From: Mucilaginibacter lappiensis
GTDB lineage: Bacteria > Bacteroidota > Bacteroidia > Sphingobacteriales > Sphingobacteriaceae
Reading direction: 5' to 3'
NCBI RefSeq assembly: GCF_900155965.1
Contig: NZ_FTMG01000005.1
Span: 62,001 to 126,000, forward strand
Length of the DNA: 64,000 nt
The position numbers were made by a program, and so were the translations under genes. This document shows, piece by piece, positions 17,696-26,892 of this stretch (position 1 is the first letter of the stretch; every line of letters starts with the position of its first letter). The notes under the pieces are model-generated. The model had not been told where the DNA came from, ran no database searches, and saw only the letters and a program-made list of their open reading frames with translations.

Positions 17696-18454
17696 ATGAG
17701 CACAAATAAAATAGCTTTGGTTACGGGCGGCAGTCGCGGCTTAGGCAAAAACGCGGCCCAACATCTGGCCAAAAAAGGAATTGATGTGATCATCACCTAT
17801 CGCAGTAAAAAAGAGGAAGCAGAAGAAGTTGTTGCCTCTGTTGAAAAAAGCGGTCAAAAAGCCGCCGCTTTGCAACTGGATACTGGCATCGTTAAATCAT
17901 TCGATGGTTTTATCAGTCAGCTTACCACGGTATTGCAAGAAAAATGGGGGCGCAACACTTTTGATTTCCTGATCAACAACGCGGGTATTGACGCAGCCTC
18001 AAAATTTGCCGAAACTACCGAAGAGGATTTTGATAACCTCGTGAACATACACTTTAAAGGTGTTTACTTTTTAACCCAAAAAAGCCTGCCAGTTATTGCC
18101 GATGGAGGCCGCATCATCAATTTTTCAACCGGTTTGGCCCGCTTTGCTACCCCGGGGTATGCCGCTTATGCTTCTATGAAAGGTGCTATTGAGGTGTTGA
18201 CCAAATACCTCGCCAAAGAGCTTGGCCCGCGTGGCATTGCGGCCAATGTGGTTGCACCAGGCATTATTGAAACCGACTTTACCAAAGAGGCCTTTTCTCA
18301 TGAAGGTATGCATGACAGGATAGCCAGCATCACCGCTTTAGGTAGACCAGGTATGCCAGATGATATTGGCGGTATTGTAGCCTTTTTATGTACCGAAGAA
18401 GCCCGCTGGATCAATGCGCAGCGTATTGAAGCTTCGGGTGGCATGTTCTTGTAA
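17696..18454 (+). CDS. short-chain dehydrogenase/reductase
   Basis: 252 residues, classical SDR. The cofactor motif TGGSRGLG is at residues 10-17, NNAG in the middle, and the catalytic YAAYASMKG supplies Tyr and Lys with an upstream Ser. TYRSKK after the second strand favours NADPH. Substrate unknown. It is preceded by a repeat array that may be bound by the AraC-type product of 17002. Confidence 0.9.
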   Translation: MSTNKIALVTGGSRGLGKNAAQHLAKKGIDVIITYRSKKEEAEEVVASVEKSGQKAAALQLDTGIVKSFDGFISQLTTVLQEKWGRNTFDFLINNAGIDAASKFAETTEEDFDNLVNIHFKGVYFLTQKSLPVIADGGRIINFSTGLARFATPGYAAYASMKGAIEVLTKYLAKELGPRGIAANVVAPGIIETDFTKEAFSHEGMHDRIASITALGRPGMPDDIGGIVAFLCTEEARWINAQRIEASGGMFL

Positions 18455-18471
18455 TTGCTTTACAGATCAAC

Positions 18472-18578
18472 AAAAAGTGGGTTTACATGGTTTACACTTT
18501 TCATGGCTAAAATTGATTTATATATTTGATAATCAATTAATTATGTATTTTTCTCAAAAAAATATGTAAACCCACTTT
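18472..18578. repeat. 107-bp interspersed repeat, copy A, with 16-bp terminal inverted repeats
   Basis: AAAAGTGGGTTTACAT (18472-18487) and ATGTAAACCCACTTTT (18563-18578) are exact inverted copies. Bases 18473-18495 recur unchanged at 34192-34214, and TTGATAATCAAT lies 52 bases further on in both copies. This is a MITE-like or REP-like element without coding capacity. Confidence 0.7.
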
Positions 18579-18719
18579 TGTGTAAATATTATCGGCTAAA
18601 TTTCAATTCATAGGTGACACAACACCAAGGGTGGTCAATTTGATTTATGATATAGTCTCTTTTGTATAAATTCCACCTATTCTAACAAAATCCTATCTTG
18701 CATAAAATAATACATCGAT

Positions 18720-19646
18720 ATGGAATTTGGCCGCGTTACCCCGCAAGAATTAGCTTCTGTAGATTTTACCCTACCGCCTGATACAGCGCTTACTTTAAGC
18801 ACTTTGGCAGCTGCAAAAAGCACAGAGCCATTACAGGTTCGCGTGGGTTGTGCCAAATGGGGCCGTAAAGAGTGGATAGGTCAGATCTACCCCCTTAAAA
18901 CTAAAGAAGCCAATTTTTTGGATGAGTACGTAAAGCATTTTGACTGTATTGAACTTAACGCCACCTTTTATAATGTTTACGGGCCCGATACCATTTCCAA
19001 ATGGAAAGCCAAAGCCGATAACAATCCCGATTTTAAGTTTTGTCCAAAATTTTCGCAAAGCATCAGTCACATCCGAAGGCTAAAAAACGCCGAAGATATT
19101 ACCACCAATTACTACGAAGGCGTTCTGGCTTTTGGCGATAAACTGGGCCCCATGTTTTTACAACTGAGCGATAACTATGCCCCAAAAAGCTTTCCGGAGC
19201 TCAAAGCATACTTGGAGCAATTACCTAAAGATGTTCCTGTTTTTGTAGAGCTGCGGCATAAGGAATGGTTTTCCGTACCCGAAAACAGCGAAAAGGTTTT
19301 TAAACTATTGCATGATCTGGGCATCGGCGCAGTAATTACCGATGCTACCGGCCGTCGCGATGTGGTACACATGAACCTGCCTACACCTCATGCTTTTATT
19401 CGCTTTGTGGGTAACGGACTGGTGGATGGCAATTTTGATTCGGACAAAGCCCGTTTGGATGAATGGGTTGCCCGTATTAAACAATGGCAACAACAAGGCC
19501 TAAGATCGGTATGGTTCTTCATGCACCAGCATGATGAACGCTACTCGCCTATACTAGCCGATTATGTAACCGATGAACTGAATAAAGCATTAGGAACACA
19601 ATTGCTTCGCCCTAAATTCATCGAGGCACAAAGCAGTTTATTTTAG
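18720..19646 (+). CDS. DUF72 family protein (YecE-like)
   Basis: 308 residues, soluble. DUF72 hallmarks are present: RVGCAKWGRKEWIGQIYP near residue 40, FDCIELNATFY, FKFCPKFSQSISH, and later FVELRHKEWF, giving a TIM-barrel fold. The function of this widespread family is not settled. The stop overlaps by four bases the end of the convergent DUF1345 gene. Confidence 0.88.
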   Translation: MEFGRVTPQELASVDFTLPPDTALTLSTLAAAKSTEPLQVRVGCAKWGRKEWIGQIYPLKTKEANFLDEYVKHFDCIELNATFYNVYGPDTISKWKAKADNNPDFKFCPKFSQSISHIRRLKNAEDITTNYYEGVLAFGDKLGPMFLQLSDNYAPKSFPELKAYLEQLPKDVPVFVELRHKEWFSVPENSEKVFKLLHDLGIGAVITDATGRRDVVHMNLPTPHAFIRFVGNGLVDGNFDSDKARLDEWVARIKQWQQQGLRSVWFFMHQHDERYSPILADYVTDELNKALGTQLLRPKFIEAQSSLF

Positions 19647-20338
19647 CTGGATACCAGGCCCGATATCACGTTGATACCCAATGCTACAATGGCTGTATTG
19701 AATGCGAAGGATATCATACCATGTATCCAGGCCAAACGGCGGATCTGGCGGGAAGAAATCTCCACATCAGATACCTGAAACGTCATGCCAATAACAAAGG
19801 AGAAATAAACAAAGTCCAGATAATCTGGGTGCTTTTCGTCGCCGGGAAAGTCAAGGCCACCTAATGTTTTTTTATTATTATCATCGTCCACATCAGTGGT
19901 ATAATACATATGCGCATAGCGTAGCGTAAATATGGTATGTACCAGCACCCAGGAAACAATAACTGATGCCATACTCAGCAAAACATGCTCGGTTACCGCT
20001 TCTGGCGATAGGTGTTTGGATGATTTAAGCAGGAAAAATATAGCCAGCGTACTCACCAATGAAGCTATGATCACGAACAGGAATATCAATGTACGGCTGC
20101 TATCTTGAATACGGGCTATCCGGCGCACTTCCATTGGGTGGGACGACAAGATGATTATCCAATCCATGATGATAATTGCTAACGCGAAAGCTATCCAGAT
20201 AATCAATATTTCTGCAGGCGCGCTAAAATGCCCCAGTGACAAAAATAACACGATACCACTTATCACTAACGAAATAAGCACCCGGTAATGAGCATCCAAC
20301 CGAAACCAAACCTTTGATTTTATTTTATTTGCAGGCAT
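19643..20338 (-). CDS. DUF1345 membrane protein
   Basis: 231 residues with five or six hydrophobic segments. The block DYLDFVYFSFVIGMTFQVSDVEISSRQIRRLAWIHG is the characteristic DUF1345 signature and resembles a pore-like region. No known activity. Convergent with the DUF72 gene. Confidence 0.85.
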   Translation of the reverse strand: MPANKIKSKVWFRLDAHYRVLISLVISGIVLFLSLGHFSAPAEILIIWIAFALAIIIMDWIIILSSHPMEVRRIARIQDSSRTLIFLFVIIASLVSTLAIFFLLKSSKHLSPEAVTEHVLLSMASVIVSWVLVHTIFTLRYAHMYYTTDVDDDNNKKTLGGLDFPGDEKHPDYLDFVYFSFVIGMTFQVSDVEISSRQIRRLAWIHGMISFAFNTAIVALGINVISGLVSS

Positions 20339-20403
20339 AAGAAAAGTTTATCCCGTAAATATGGCGATGAATTGTGTAGAATTAATGAATTATGTGAAAA
20401 GAA

Positions 20404-20492
20404 TCAAGAGATAAGAGTCAAGAAAAAATAACTGCAAGCCAATCTGATCAACAATTTTCGCACTGTCTTGATTCTTGACTCTTATCTCTTGA
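20404..20492. repeat. 21-bp inverted repeat between the ywbE-like and DUF1345 genes
   Basis: Bases 20404-20424 and 20472-20492 are exact inverted copies 21 bases long, built of the low-complexity units TCAAGA/GATAAGA. Both flanking genes run leftward, so it sits downstream of the YwbE gene and upstream of DUF1345; it could end the YwbE transcript. Same style as the repeats at 4559 and 34128. Confidence 0.6.
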
Positions 20493-20499
20493 CTCTCTC

Positions 20500-20703
20500 C
20501 TAATCTTCCTCCTCTACTATCCAGGCCACACGACCAACCTGCCCGTCATCTAACAGCACTTTGATACCCCGCGAATGATAAGCGGAGTTGGTAAGCAGTC
20601 TTTTTACAAAACCGCGCGTAAGATTACCTGTACGCTGATCTTTTTTCAGGATAATGTCAACCTCCAGGCCTGGATATATATCGCTTCTGTTTTGTCCGTT
20701 CAT
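20500..20703 (-). CDS. YwbE-family protein (DUF2196)
   Basis: 67 residues from the internal ATG at 20703, which gives the family N-terminus MNGQNRSDI; the longer frame to 20718 adds five residues. The conserved pattern VDIILKKDQRTGNLTRGFVKRLLTNS, HSRGIKVLLDDGQVGRV identifies the family, a small SH3-like beta barrel. Role unknown. Confidence 0.85.
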   Translation of the reverse strand: MNGQNRSDIYPGLEVDIILKKDQRTGNLTRGFVKRLLTNSAYHSRGIKVLLDDGQVGRVAWIVEEED

Positions 20704-20721
20704 ATATATAAGTGGCAAATA

Positions 20722-21831
20722 TCAGTTTTTTGCCAGGTAATTGGTTATAAAAGTTTTTACTATCTCTTCGTTGCCGGCATCAAAACCATCTATTTTTTTT
20801 ACTATTTGCCTTTTATTATTAACCAGGTAAATTTGAGGCACCCATCCTAAGTTATATTGTGCGTTGGCCCGGTTAACCTGTTTAGCGGGTATAATTAATT
20901 GCTGCCATGGCATATTCTCTTCATTCACGGCCTTTATCCATTCGGTCTTTTGATCATCAATCGATACGCTTACAAATCTCAAATTATCGTTTTTACAGGC
21001 AAATGCTATTTTTTTTAACGACGGAATCTCGCGCTGGCATGGCCCGCACCAACTGGCCCAAAATACAACCATGTTCAATTTCCTGGTAGTATCAACCAGC
21101 GTTACTGGTTTTGCATTTTGATCAGCAAAAACACTATTTGGAAACTCGTTCTTGTTTTTGGGCTGGTCATCAAGAAATTGCTTGATATTTTTGCCTTGGT
21201 AAGATGATTTTACTTCATCATTAAATTCATCAAAAATACTTTTAATCTGCTGATGATTTAAATCATACTTGAAATCATTAAATGCAAAAAGCGCCCAATA
21301 AGCATCGGGGGTATCCTCAACCAGCTTTTTTATACGTGCAGCTTGGGCCGATCTTTTAACACTATCCTTACTAATTCTGATAAATGGCAGATCTAAATTT
21401 TTGAAATAAAACTCATTCTGATGCCCCGCTGTTATGCTTATGCCTTTGTTATTTGACAGATCTCCGGTAAGCGTCGTCAAACCTGGTTCCATTATAAAAG
21501 CGGCATACAATGATGGCTTGCTTTTATCTGCTTTATAAGGGTCAGCGACGCTCAGGAAGTTACTTTTACCTTTTTCATCTTTATATTTCAACAAAACCAG
21601 GTCGGCTATAAACAGGGTATCAGGATGGCGGACAAACTCAAATTTTCCATTAATAACTTTTGCTGAATCAATTGGAAGAGAGCCTATTGGATAATTGGAT
21701 TGTAAGTATACCCATTTTGCATTTAAACCCTTAATATCACCTTGAATGGTTATACTATTGTCATGTTTACAAGAAACAAAAGCCACAAGCAGTAAGAGTG
21801 ATACAACAAACAAGTTTTGCAGGTTTTTCAT
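20722..21831 (-). CDS. periplasmic thioredoxin-like protein with DUF4369 domain (TlpA type)
   Basis: About 369 residues. The ATG at 21831 gives a lipoprotein signal ending LLVAFVSC; the upstream in-frame Met at 21876 is less likely. An N-terminal DUF4369 beta domain (about 25-130), a helical middle, then a C-terminal thioredoxin domain with WASWCGPC, the redox CxxC, and the cis-Pro region GWVPQIYLV. Bacteroidota carry many such proteins, which keep envelope thiols reduced. Confidence 0.88.
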   Translation of the reverse strand: MKNLQNLFVVSLLLLVAFVSCKHDNSITIQGDIKGLNAKWVYLQSNYPIGSLPIDSAKVINGKFEFVRHPDTLFIADLVLLKYKDEKGKSNFLSVADPYKADKSKPSLYAAFIMEPGLTTLTGDLSNNKGISITAGHQNEFYFKNLDLPFIRISKDSVKRSAQAARIKKLVEDTPDAYWALFAFNDFKYDLNHQQIKSIFDEFNDEVKSSYQGKNIKQFLDDQPKNKNEFPNSVFADQNAKPVTLVDTTRKLNMVVFWASWCGPCQREIPSLKKIAFACKNDNLRFVSVSIDDQKTEWIKAVNEENMPWQQLIIPAKQVNRANAQYNLGWVPQIYLVNNKRQIVKKIDGFDAGNEEIVKTFITNYLAKN

Positions 21832-21889
21832 AGGTTTAAGTGATTGGTTATTATGCAATAACAACATAATAACCAATTTATTGTGTCAC

Positions 21890-23224
21890 CTATTTCACCA
21901 GCTCTTTTATCGCCTTGTCAACCTTTTCAAAATCAAAATTGGTCAGCAGTTTATTAAAAGAAGCCGTAATTTGCTCGTTACCGAGGTTGCCTATACTGCC
22001 TTCGTGGGTATGATTTACAGTTTTGTCGGGGTTAAAATCACCCTGTTCTATGGCCAGTCCTATTTGTTTGTAGGCATCACGGAAAGGGGTACCACTCAAT
22101 ACCATACGGTTCACTTCTTCTACACTGAAGAGGTAAGCGTATTTCGGGTCTTTCAGTATATCGGCGTTTACGCTGATGTTTTGCAGCATAAAGGTGGCCA
22201 TATGCAGGCAGCTTTTCAGATCGGCAAAAGCGGGGAATAACAATTCCTTCAGCAATTGCAGCTCACGGTGATAACCCGATGGTAGGTTGGTGGTCATCAT
22301 GGCTACATCGGTTGGTAGTGCCTGCAGGCGGTTACATTTGCCGCGCATAATTTCCCAAACATCGGGGTTCTTTTTATGCGGCATAATACTGCTGCCGGTA
22401 GTCAACGTATCCGGATAGCTTACAAAAGCAAAGTTCTGGCTCAGGTACAAAGCCTGGTCCATAGCCATTTTGGCCAGGGTAGCTGCTACAGACGATAAAG
22501 CCTGTGCTATGATTCGCTCAGTTTTGCCGCGGCCCATCTGGGCGTATACCACATTATAGTTCAAACTATCAAAGCCCAGCAATTGGGTAGTTAAAGTACG
22601 GTTTAAGGGAAACGACGAGCCATAACCTGCCGCCGAACCTAACGGATTTTTATTGGTGATACGGTAAGCCGCCAAAACAAGCTCCAGATCATCGGCCAGG
22701 CTTTCGGCATAGGCACCAAACCACAAACCAAATGACGATGGCATAGCTACCTGCAAATGCGTATAGCCAGGCAGCAAAATGTCTTTATGTTTTTCGCTGA
22801 GTGTTATTAACTGGCGAAACAACGTTTCCGTTTCTTCAACTACCAACTGTAACTGGTGGCGGAAAAATAGTTTCAGATCAACCAGTACCTGGTCGTTCCG
22901 GGAGCGGCCGCTGTGAATTTTTTTGCCGGCATCGCCTATGCGCTGGGTAAGCAGCATCTCTACCTGCGAGTGCACATCCTCTACCCCATCTTCAATGGTA
23001 AAACCGCCTTTTTCAATATCGGTATATATGGCTTTTAGCTCGCGCTGTACCAGGTCCAGATCAGCAGCATCCATCAATCCTATGCTTTGCAGCATACGGG
23101 TGTGGGCCAATGATCCTAACACATCAAAGGCTGCCATTTGCTCATCAAATTCCCTGTCGCGGCCAACAGTAAAACTCTCTACCAGTTCATTCACATTGGT
23201 AGTTTTTTGCCATAACTTACTCAT
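21890..23224 (-). CDS. argH: argininosuccinate lyase
   Basis: 444 residues; last step of arginine synthesis, splitting argininosuccinate into arginine and fumarate. The fumarase/lyase superfamily signature GSSIMPHKKNPD is present, with the catalytic Ser in that loop, and HSGRSRNDQV near residue 100 and GYTHLQ are also diagnostic. Length is normal. It is not in an arg operon here: the TlpA-like gene downstream is unrelated. Confidence 0.95.
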   Translation of the reverse strand: MSKLWQKTTNVNELVESFTVGRDREFDEQMAAFDVLGSLAHTRMLQSIGLMDAADLDLVQRELKAIYTDIEKGGFTIEDGVEDVHSQVEMLLTQRIGDAGKKIHSGRSRNDQVLVDLKLFFRHQLQLVVEETETLFRQLITLSEKHKDILLPGYTHLQVAMPSSFGLWFGAYAESLADDLELVLAAYRITNKNPLGSAAGYGSSFPLNRTLTTQLLGFDSLNYNVVYAQMGRGKTERIIAQALSSVAATLAKMAMDQALYLSQNFAFVSYPDTLTTGSSIMPHKKNPDVWEIMRGKCNRLQALPTDVAMMTTNLPSGYHRELQLLKELLFPAFADLKSCLHMATFMLQNISVNADILKDPKYAYLFSVEEVNRMVLSGTPFRDAYKQIGLAIEQGDFNPDKTVNHTHEGSIGNLGNEQITASFNKLLTNFDFEKVDKAIKELVK

Positions 23225-23269
23225 GATGCAAATATGTGCATTAATGAGAAATAATGGTTAAAAAATATC

Positions 23270-23375
23270 AAGACGGGTTGACTCACCCAAAAAGAACAAG
23301 GATCCTTGGACCAATGAGCAAGGATAAAACCCCAAAAGTCTTTGTTCCTTAATCCAAAAATCTTTGCTCATTATC
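23270..23375. repeat. low-complexity intergenic sequence with inverted segments
   Basis: Variants of CAAGGAT, CAAAGA and GAGCAA recur in both orientations (for example AAGGATCCTT at 23300-23309 and AATGAGCAA/TTGCTCATT). A similar string (CCTTGTTCCAAAGATCCTT) occurs near 24705. Appears to be another dispersed intergenic repeat; no gene. Confidence 0.35.
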
Positions 23376-23400
23376 GCCTGTCAAAACACAAGAAAATAAT

Positions 23401-23622
23401 TTATTTAAAATATTCTACTAAATCCATAGGAATTATATAAATAGTTTTTATATTTGCAGGGTCAACAACGACAAATAGTTCTTTATTACGCTTATCAAGA
23501 AAGACTGAGGGAAAGGCCCAAAGACGTCTTAGCAACCTGTACATCCGCATAATGTAAAAGGTGCTAATTCCTGCTCCATACCAGGAGAAAGATAAACAAG
23601 ATCTTACCCTTCCATCTTCCAT
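23401..23622 (-). CDS. small unknown open frame beside tRNA-Cys
   Basis: 73 residues, no recognisable domain; the C-terminal NKELFVVVDPANIKTIYI looks protein-like, the N-terminal part less so. It starts 27 bases from the 5' end of the divergent tRNA-Cys. It may be a real small gene, a remnant, or chance. Confidence 0.3.
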   Translation of the reverse strand: MEDGRVRSCLSFSWYGAGISTFYIMRMYRLLRRLWAFPSVFLDKRNKELFVVVDPANIKTIYIIPMDLVEYFK

Positions 23623-23648
23623 AAGTGATTTATAGTTTTTTTTAAGAA

Positions 23649-23719
23649 AGTCGCGTGACCGAGAGGATAGGTTAAGGTCTGCAAAACCTTCTACGGCAGT
23701 TCGAATCTGCCCGCGACGT
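23649..23719 (+). tRNA. tRNA-Cys (GCA)
   Basis: Cloverleaf by hand: acceptor 23650-23655/23712-23717 (GTCGCG/CGCGAC), D stem ACC/GGT, anticodon stem AAGGT/ACCTT with loop CTGCAAA and anticodon GCA, T stem GGCAG/CTGCC with TTCGAAT loop. The first acceptor pair is A-G, so the exact ends are uncertain by a base. CCA is not encoded. Confidence 0.9.
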
Positions 23720-23792
23720 CAAATTTTCTCTACCAGCAGTTATCCTGAACTTGTTTCAGGATTTTGCCAGATAGCCATTATTCAGCATATAG

Positions 23793-24641
23793 TTACAAAT
23801 ACACCAGCCCTTTAAAGCCGCCCGCTTCATAATAAAACGGCTCAAAGTTTTCGGCTTCGGCCAGTTCGCAGCTTACCTCCATGGTGGTAAAATTAATATC
23901 GCCAAATATATTGGCTATGGCCGTATCTGCAGCATCCCGGCCGGTGGCTATCTTGATCAGCCCGTTGAGCGGCACCAGTTTTGTAGCATCAAAAAGCACC
24001 CAGTTGCCACCCAGATAAGCCTCAAAGCAGGCGTGAAAATCAGCTGGCTTTAAGTGATAAGCATAACCTGTAAAATAACGCGCCGGTATGGTGAGTGCCC
24101 GGCATAAAGCTATGCCCAGGTGGGCAAAATCCCGGCATACACCTATCTGCTCGGTCACCGTATCAAAAGCCGATGTTTGTGCATTACTATAACCACTCAG
24201 GTATTGCACATTTTGATGTATCCAGTCGGTAAGTGTGACCACCTGCTCAAACGGATTGGTGATGTACCCAAACAGGTTATGCGCCAAACGGTATAACTTG
24301 TCCGACTGGCAATAGCGGCTCGGGTTCAAATAATGCAGCACGGTGGCAGGCAGTTGCGAAACCAACGCTTCGGGCAAATGGCTAAAATCATGCAACTCAT
24401 AACAATTATCAACCAGTGCACGGTAAGTAATTTTCAATGAGCAAGGTTCGGTCAGTTCAACCCTCATTAGCCTGCTTTCGCCTTGTATGGCTATTAATTC
24501 TTCGGCTTTAAGATATGGATCGATGGTTAATTCTTCGCTAAGCACCAACTGGTTTGGGGTACGCAAGGCATGAATATTTAATACCAATGTGCCTTCCGAC
24601 CTTGCCTCATATTGCATTTGGGTAAACACATTGAACTTCAT
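23793..24641 (-). CDS. transglutaminase-like cysteine protease-fold protein
   Basis: 282 residues, no signal peptide. N-terminal beta domain of the bacterial transglutaminase-like type, then the catalytic core: Cys in IGVCRDFAHLG, His in DFHACFEAYLGG and Asp in LFDAT. Such proteins are usually encoded with Anbu, an ATP-grasp and an alpha-E protein; here only the Anbu-like gene is beside it (82 bases upstream, same strand). They probably form one transcript acting on peptide or isopeptide bonds; substrate unknown. Confidence 0.85.
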   Translation of the reverse strand: MKFNVFTQMQYEARSEGTLVLNIHALRTPNQLVLSEELTIDPYLKAEELIAIQGESRLMRVELTEPCSLKITYRALVDNCYELHDFSHLPEALVSQLPATVLHYLNPSRYCQSDKLYRLAHNLFGYITNPFEQVVTLTDWIHQNVQYLSGYSNAQTSAFDTVTEQIGVCRDFAHLGIALCRALTIPARYFTGYAYHLKPADFHACFEAYLGGNWVLFDATKLVPLNGLIKIATGRDAADTAIANIFGDINFTTMEVSCELAEAENFEPFYYEAGGFKGLVYL

Positions 24642-24723
24642 AACTAATGAGTGATTTAATGAATTAGTGAATTTTTATAGTCCTGGCCCCAAAAAATCCT
24701 GGCTCCTTGTTCCAAAGATCCTT

Positions 24724-25464
24724 TCATCCTGTCTTAATTTTAATTTCGTTTAGTTTTTCAAAAGCAGGATCCATCCAGGCATCGGAAACGTGGTTGAGCG
24801 CGTTCTTTAGTTCTTCGGCCCATTGTGCCGATATAAATTCCAGGTCTTTTTTCTCATAGCGCTGCTCTACTACCTCAAAACTGTCTTTTTTATACAGCAC
24901 TACATCAATCGGAAAATCCACATTATTGGCGCTTACCCGGGTTGAATCAAACGACAGGAAACCGGTTTTAAGAGCCAGCTTCAGGCTTGAATTTTCTGTA
25001 AGTGTGCGGTTCAAAATAGCCTTGCCATGCGCCGCGTTCCCGATAACCACATAGGGCGAACCTTCGCCCAGCTCCACCCAGTTACCTTCTGGATAAAGTA
25101 AAAACAGTTTGTGCTCATCGTCGTCACTTAGCTGCCCGCCAATAATAGTATTCAAATCGAACTTAAAACCCGCATGCTCCAGCGCCACTTTATCTTCTTC
25201 GGCTGCCAGTTTTACCTGTTCGCCAAAGGCGTTTACGGCTTTGTAAAGCTTGTTAAACTCGCGGGTTTCCAGTTGTTCTGTAAAATAGGTAATAGCCTTA
25301 TCCCGCACCGAACGCAAGCCGCTGGTCATGATAAAAAGCGAAAAATGATCCTTTTGCGCTATCGTAATCTTCTTTTTTACAGTAGTATCGGTTCCAGAAG
25401 TAATACGGGTATCGGCAATAGCCAGCAACCCTTCTTTAACTTTAATTCCCAGGCAATAGGTCAT
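24724..25464 (-). CDS. Anbu-type proteasome-like peptidase
   Basis: 246 residues. MTYCLGIKVKEGLLAIADTR is the start of Anbu, the ancestral beta-subunit branch of the proteasome fold: the Thr directly after Met would be the N-terminal nucleophile, Asp18 and Lys around 31-33 its partners. The rest follows the family (MTSGLRSVRDKA, IIGGQ, GNAAHGKAILNR, LSFDSTRVSANNVDFPIDVVLY). Cytoplasmic ring-forming protein; substrate unknown. The gene pairs with the transglutaminase-like gene. Confidence 0.87.
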   Translation of the reverse strand: MTYCLGIKVKEGLLAIADTRITSGTDTTVKKKITIAQKDHFSLFIMTSGLRSVRDKAITYFTEQLETREFNKLYKAVNAFGEQVKLAAEEDKVALEHAGFKFDLNTIIGGQLSDDDEHKLFLLYPEGNWVELGEGSPYVVIGNAAHGKAILNRTLTENSSLKLALKTGFLSFDSTRVSANNVDFPIDVVLYKKDSFEVVEQRYEKKDLEFISAQWAEELKNALNHVSDAWMDPAFEKLNEIKIKTG

Positions 25465-25713
25465 CTTAAAAAACGTAACGCGTTAAAAATTCTGAAACCA
25501 CCAAAGTAATTAAATAAAGGGAGATTATGGGAATGATGAATAAATAGATGGTTAACCGTAACCAAATTAACATGTGAAGGATAATTTAGAAAAATTAATC
25601 CACTAAGAACGACCATCAATATCCAAAAAAATTGGCTAAATCGTTATTATTTGGTATTCTTGGACCTTTGCGCGCAACCCCGGCGCACCTGCTTTTACCA
25701 ATAAATAAACACA

Positions 25714-26802
25714 ATGACCGAACACAAACTCCAACCTGAGATCTTAAAAACTAAACAGCATTTTGAAATTTTAGATGGCTTGCGCGGAATAGCGGCTTTC
25801 GCGGTGGTGATCTTCCATTTTATGGAAATAGCTTATTCTGATTACAGCCAAAACTTTATAGGTCATGGTTTCCTGGCGGTCGATTTTTTCTTTTGCCTGT
25901 CGGGCTTCGTGATTGGGTATGCTTATGATGATCGTATAGGGAAAATGGGTATCATGGAGTTTTTTAAATCCAGGATCATCAGGCTGCATCCCCTGGTTAT
26001 TTTCGGTTCGGTACTGGGCTTGTTAGCCTTTTTGTTTGATCCTTTTGGCGGCCACCCCGAAGTATACAGCGCAGGCAGGCTGATACTGCTATTTTTACTA
26101 TCTGTATTGCTTATCCCCTTCCCCGTGATGTCAGACCGCTATTTTAACCAGTTCGGTTTTAACGCCCCCGCATGGTCGCTATTTTGGGAATATATAGCCA
26201 ATATTGTTTATGCCTTTGTGCTTTGCCGTATTCATAAGCGCTTGCTGCTTGTGCTCACTATATTGGCGGCACTAGGTATTTGTTTTGTGGCTTCTCACTC
26301 CGGAAACCTGATGGGTGGCTGGGGTAAGGGCAACTTTTGGGATGGCGGCGCTCGTATCGGTTATTCGTTTTTAGCCGGTTTGCTGATATACCGCTTCAAT
26401 TGGATCATCAAAAACAAGCTGGGCTTTTTAGGACTGGCGGTGCTGCTGTCTTTAGCCTTCCTGATGCCTTTCTCCAATAAATGGAACTGGCTTACCGAAA
26501 CACTGGTAGTGCTCTTTTATTTCCCGCTGTTGATCGCCTTAGGTGCAGGAACTGTCTTAACTCAGGGGCTGAAAAAACTGTGCGTATTCTTCGGAAAAAT
26601 ATCATACCCGCTATACATGACGCATTACGCGGTTATGTGGATGTTTGGGAACTACTATGCTGCCCACAAACCCGGTCCTGCTCAGTTGGGATTGATTATT
26701 TCGATATCGGCGATACTACTGGTTGGTATAGCTTACCTGGTGATGAAGATTTATGATATCCCGGTACGCAGATATTTGACTAATAAAAGGAAACAAGCTT
26801 GA
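25714..26802 (+). CDS. membrane acyltransferase (acyltransferase-3 family), copy 1
   Basis: 362 residues with about ten membrane segments. LDGLRGIAAFAVVIFHF carries the conserved Arg and His of the family; FFCLSGFVIGYAYDDR and RIIRLHPL are also typical. It would transfer acyl groups, often acetyl, to envelope sugars. The next gene is a full-length paralogue with the same termini (QxEILKTKQHFE, IYDIPVRRYLxNKRK), so the pair arose by tandem duplication. Confidence 0.9.
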   Translation: MTEHKLQPEILKTKQHFEILDGLRGIAAFAVVIFHFMEIAYSDYSQNFIGHGFLAVDFFFCLSGFVIGYAYDDRIGKMGIMEFFKSRIIRLHPLVIFGSVLGLLAFLFDPFGGHPEVYSAGRLILLFLLSVLLIPFPVMSDRYFNQFGFNAPAWSLFWEYIANIVYAFVLCRIHKRLLLVLTILAALGICFVASHSGNLMGGWGKGNFWDGGARIGYSFLAGLLIYRFNWIIKNKLGFLGLAVLLSLAFLMPFSNKWNWLTETLVVLFYFPLLIALGAGTVLTQGLKKLCVFFGKISYPLYMTHYAVMWMFGNYYAAHKPGPAQLGLIISISAILLVGIAYLVMKIYDIPVRRYLTNKRKQA

Positions 26803-26892
26803 GGGATGCAATAGGTATTTTTTATACCTTAAGGGACTTTTAAATAAGTATTTATTCCTCATTCAGTCATAAACTTTACACCATTACCATTA

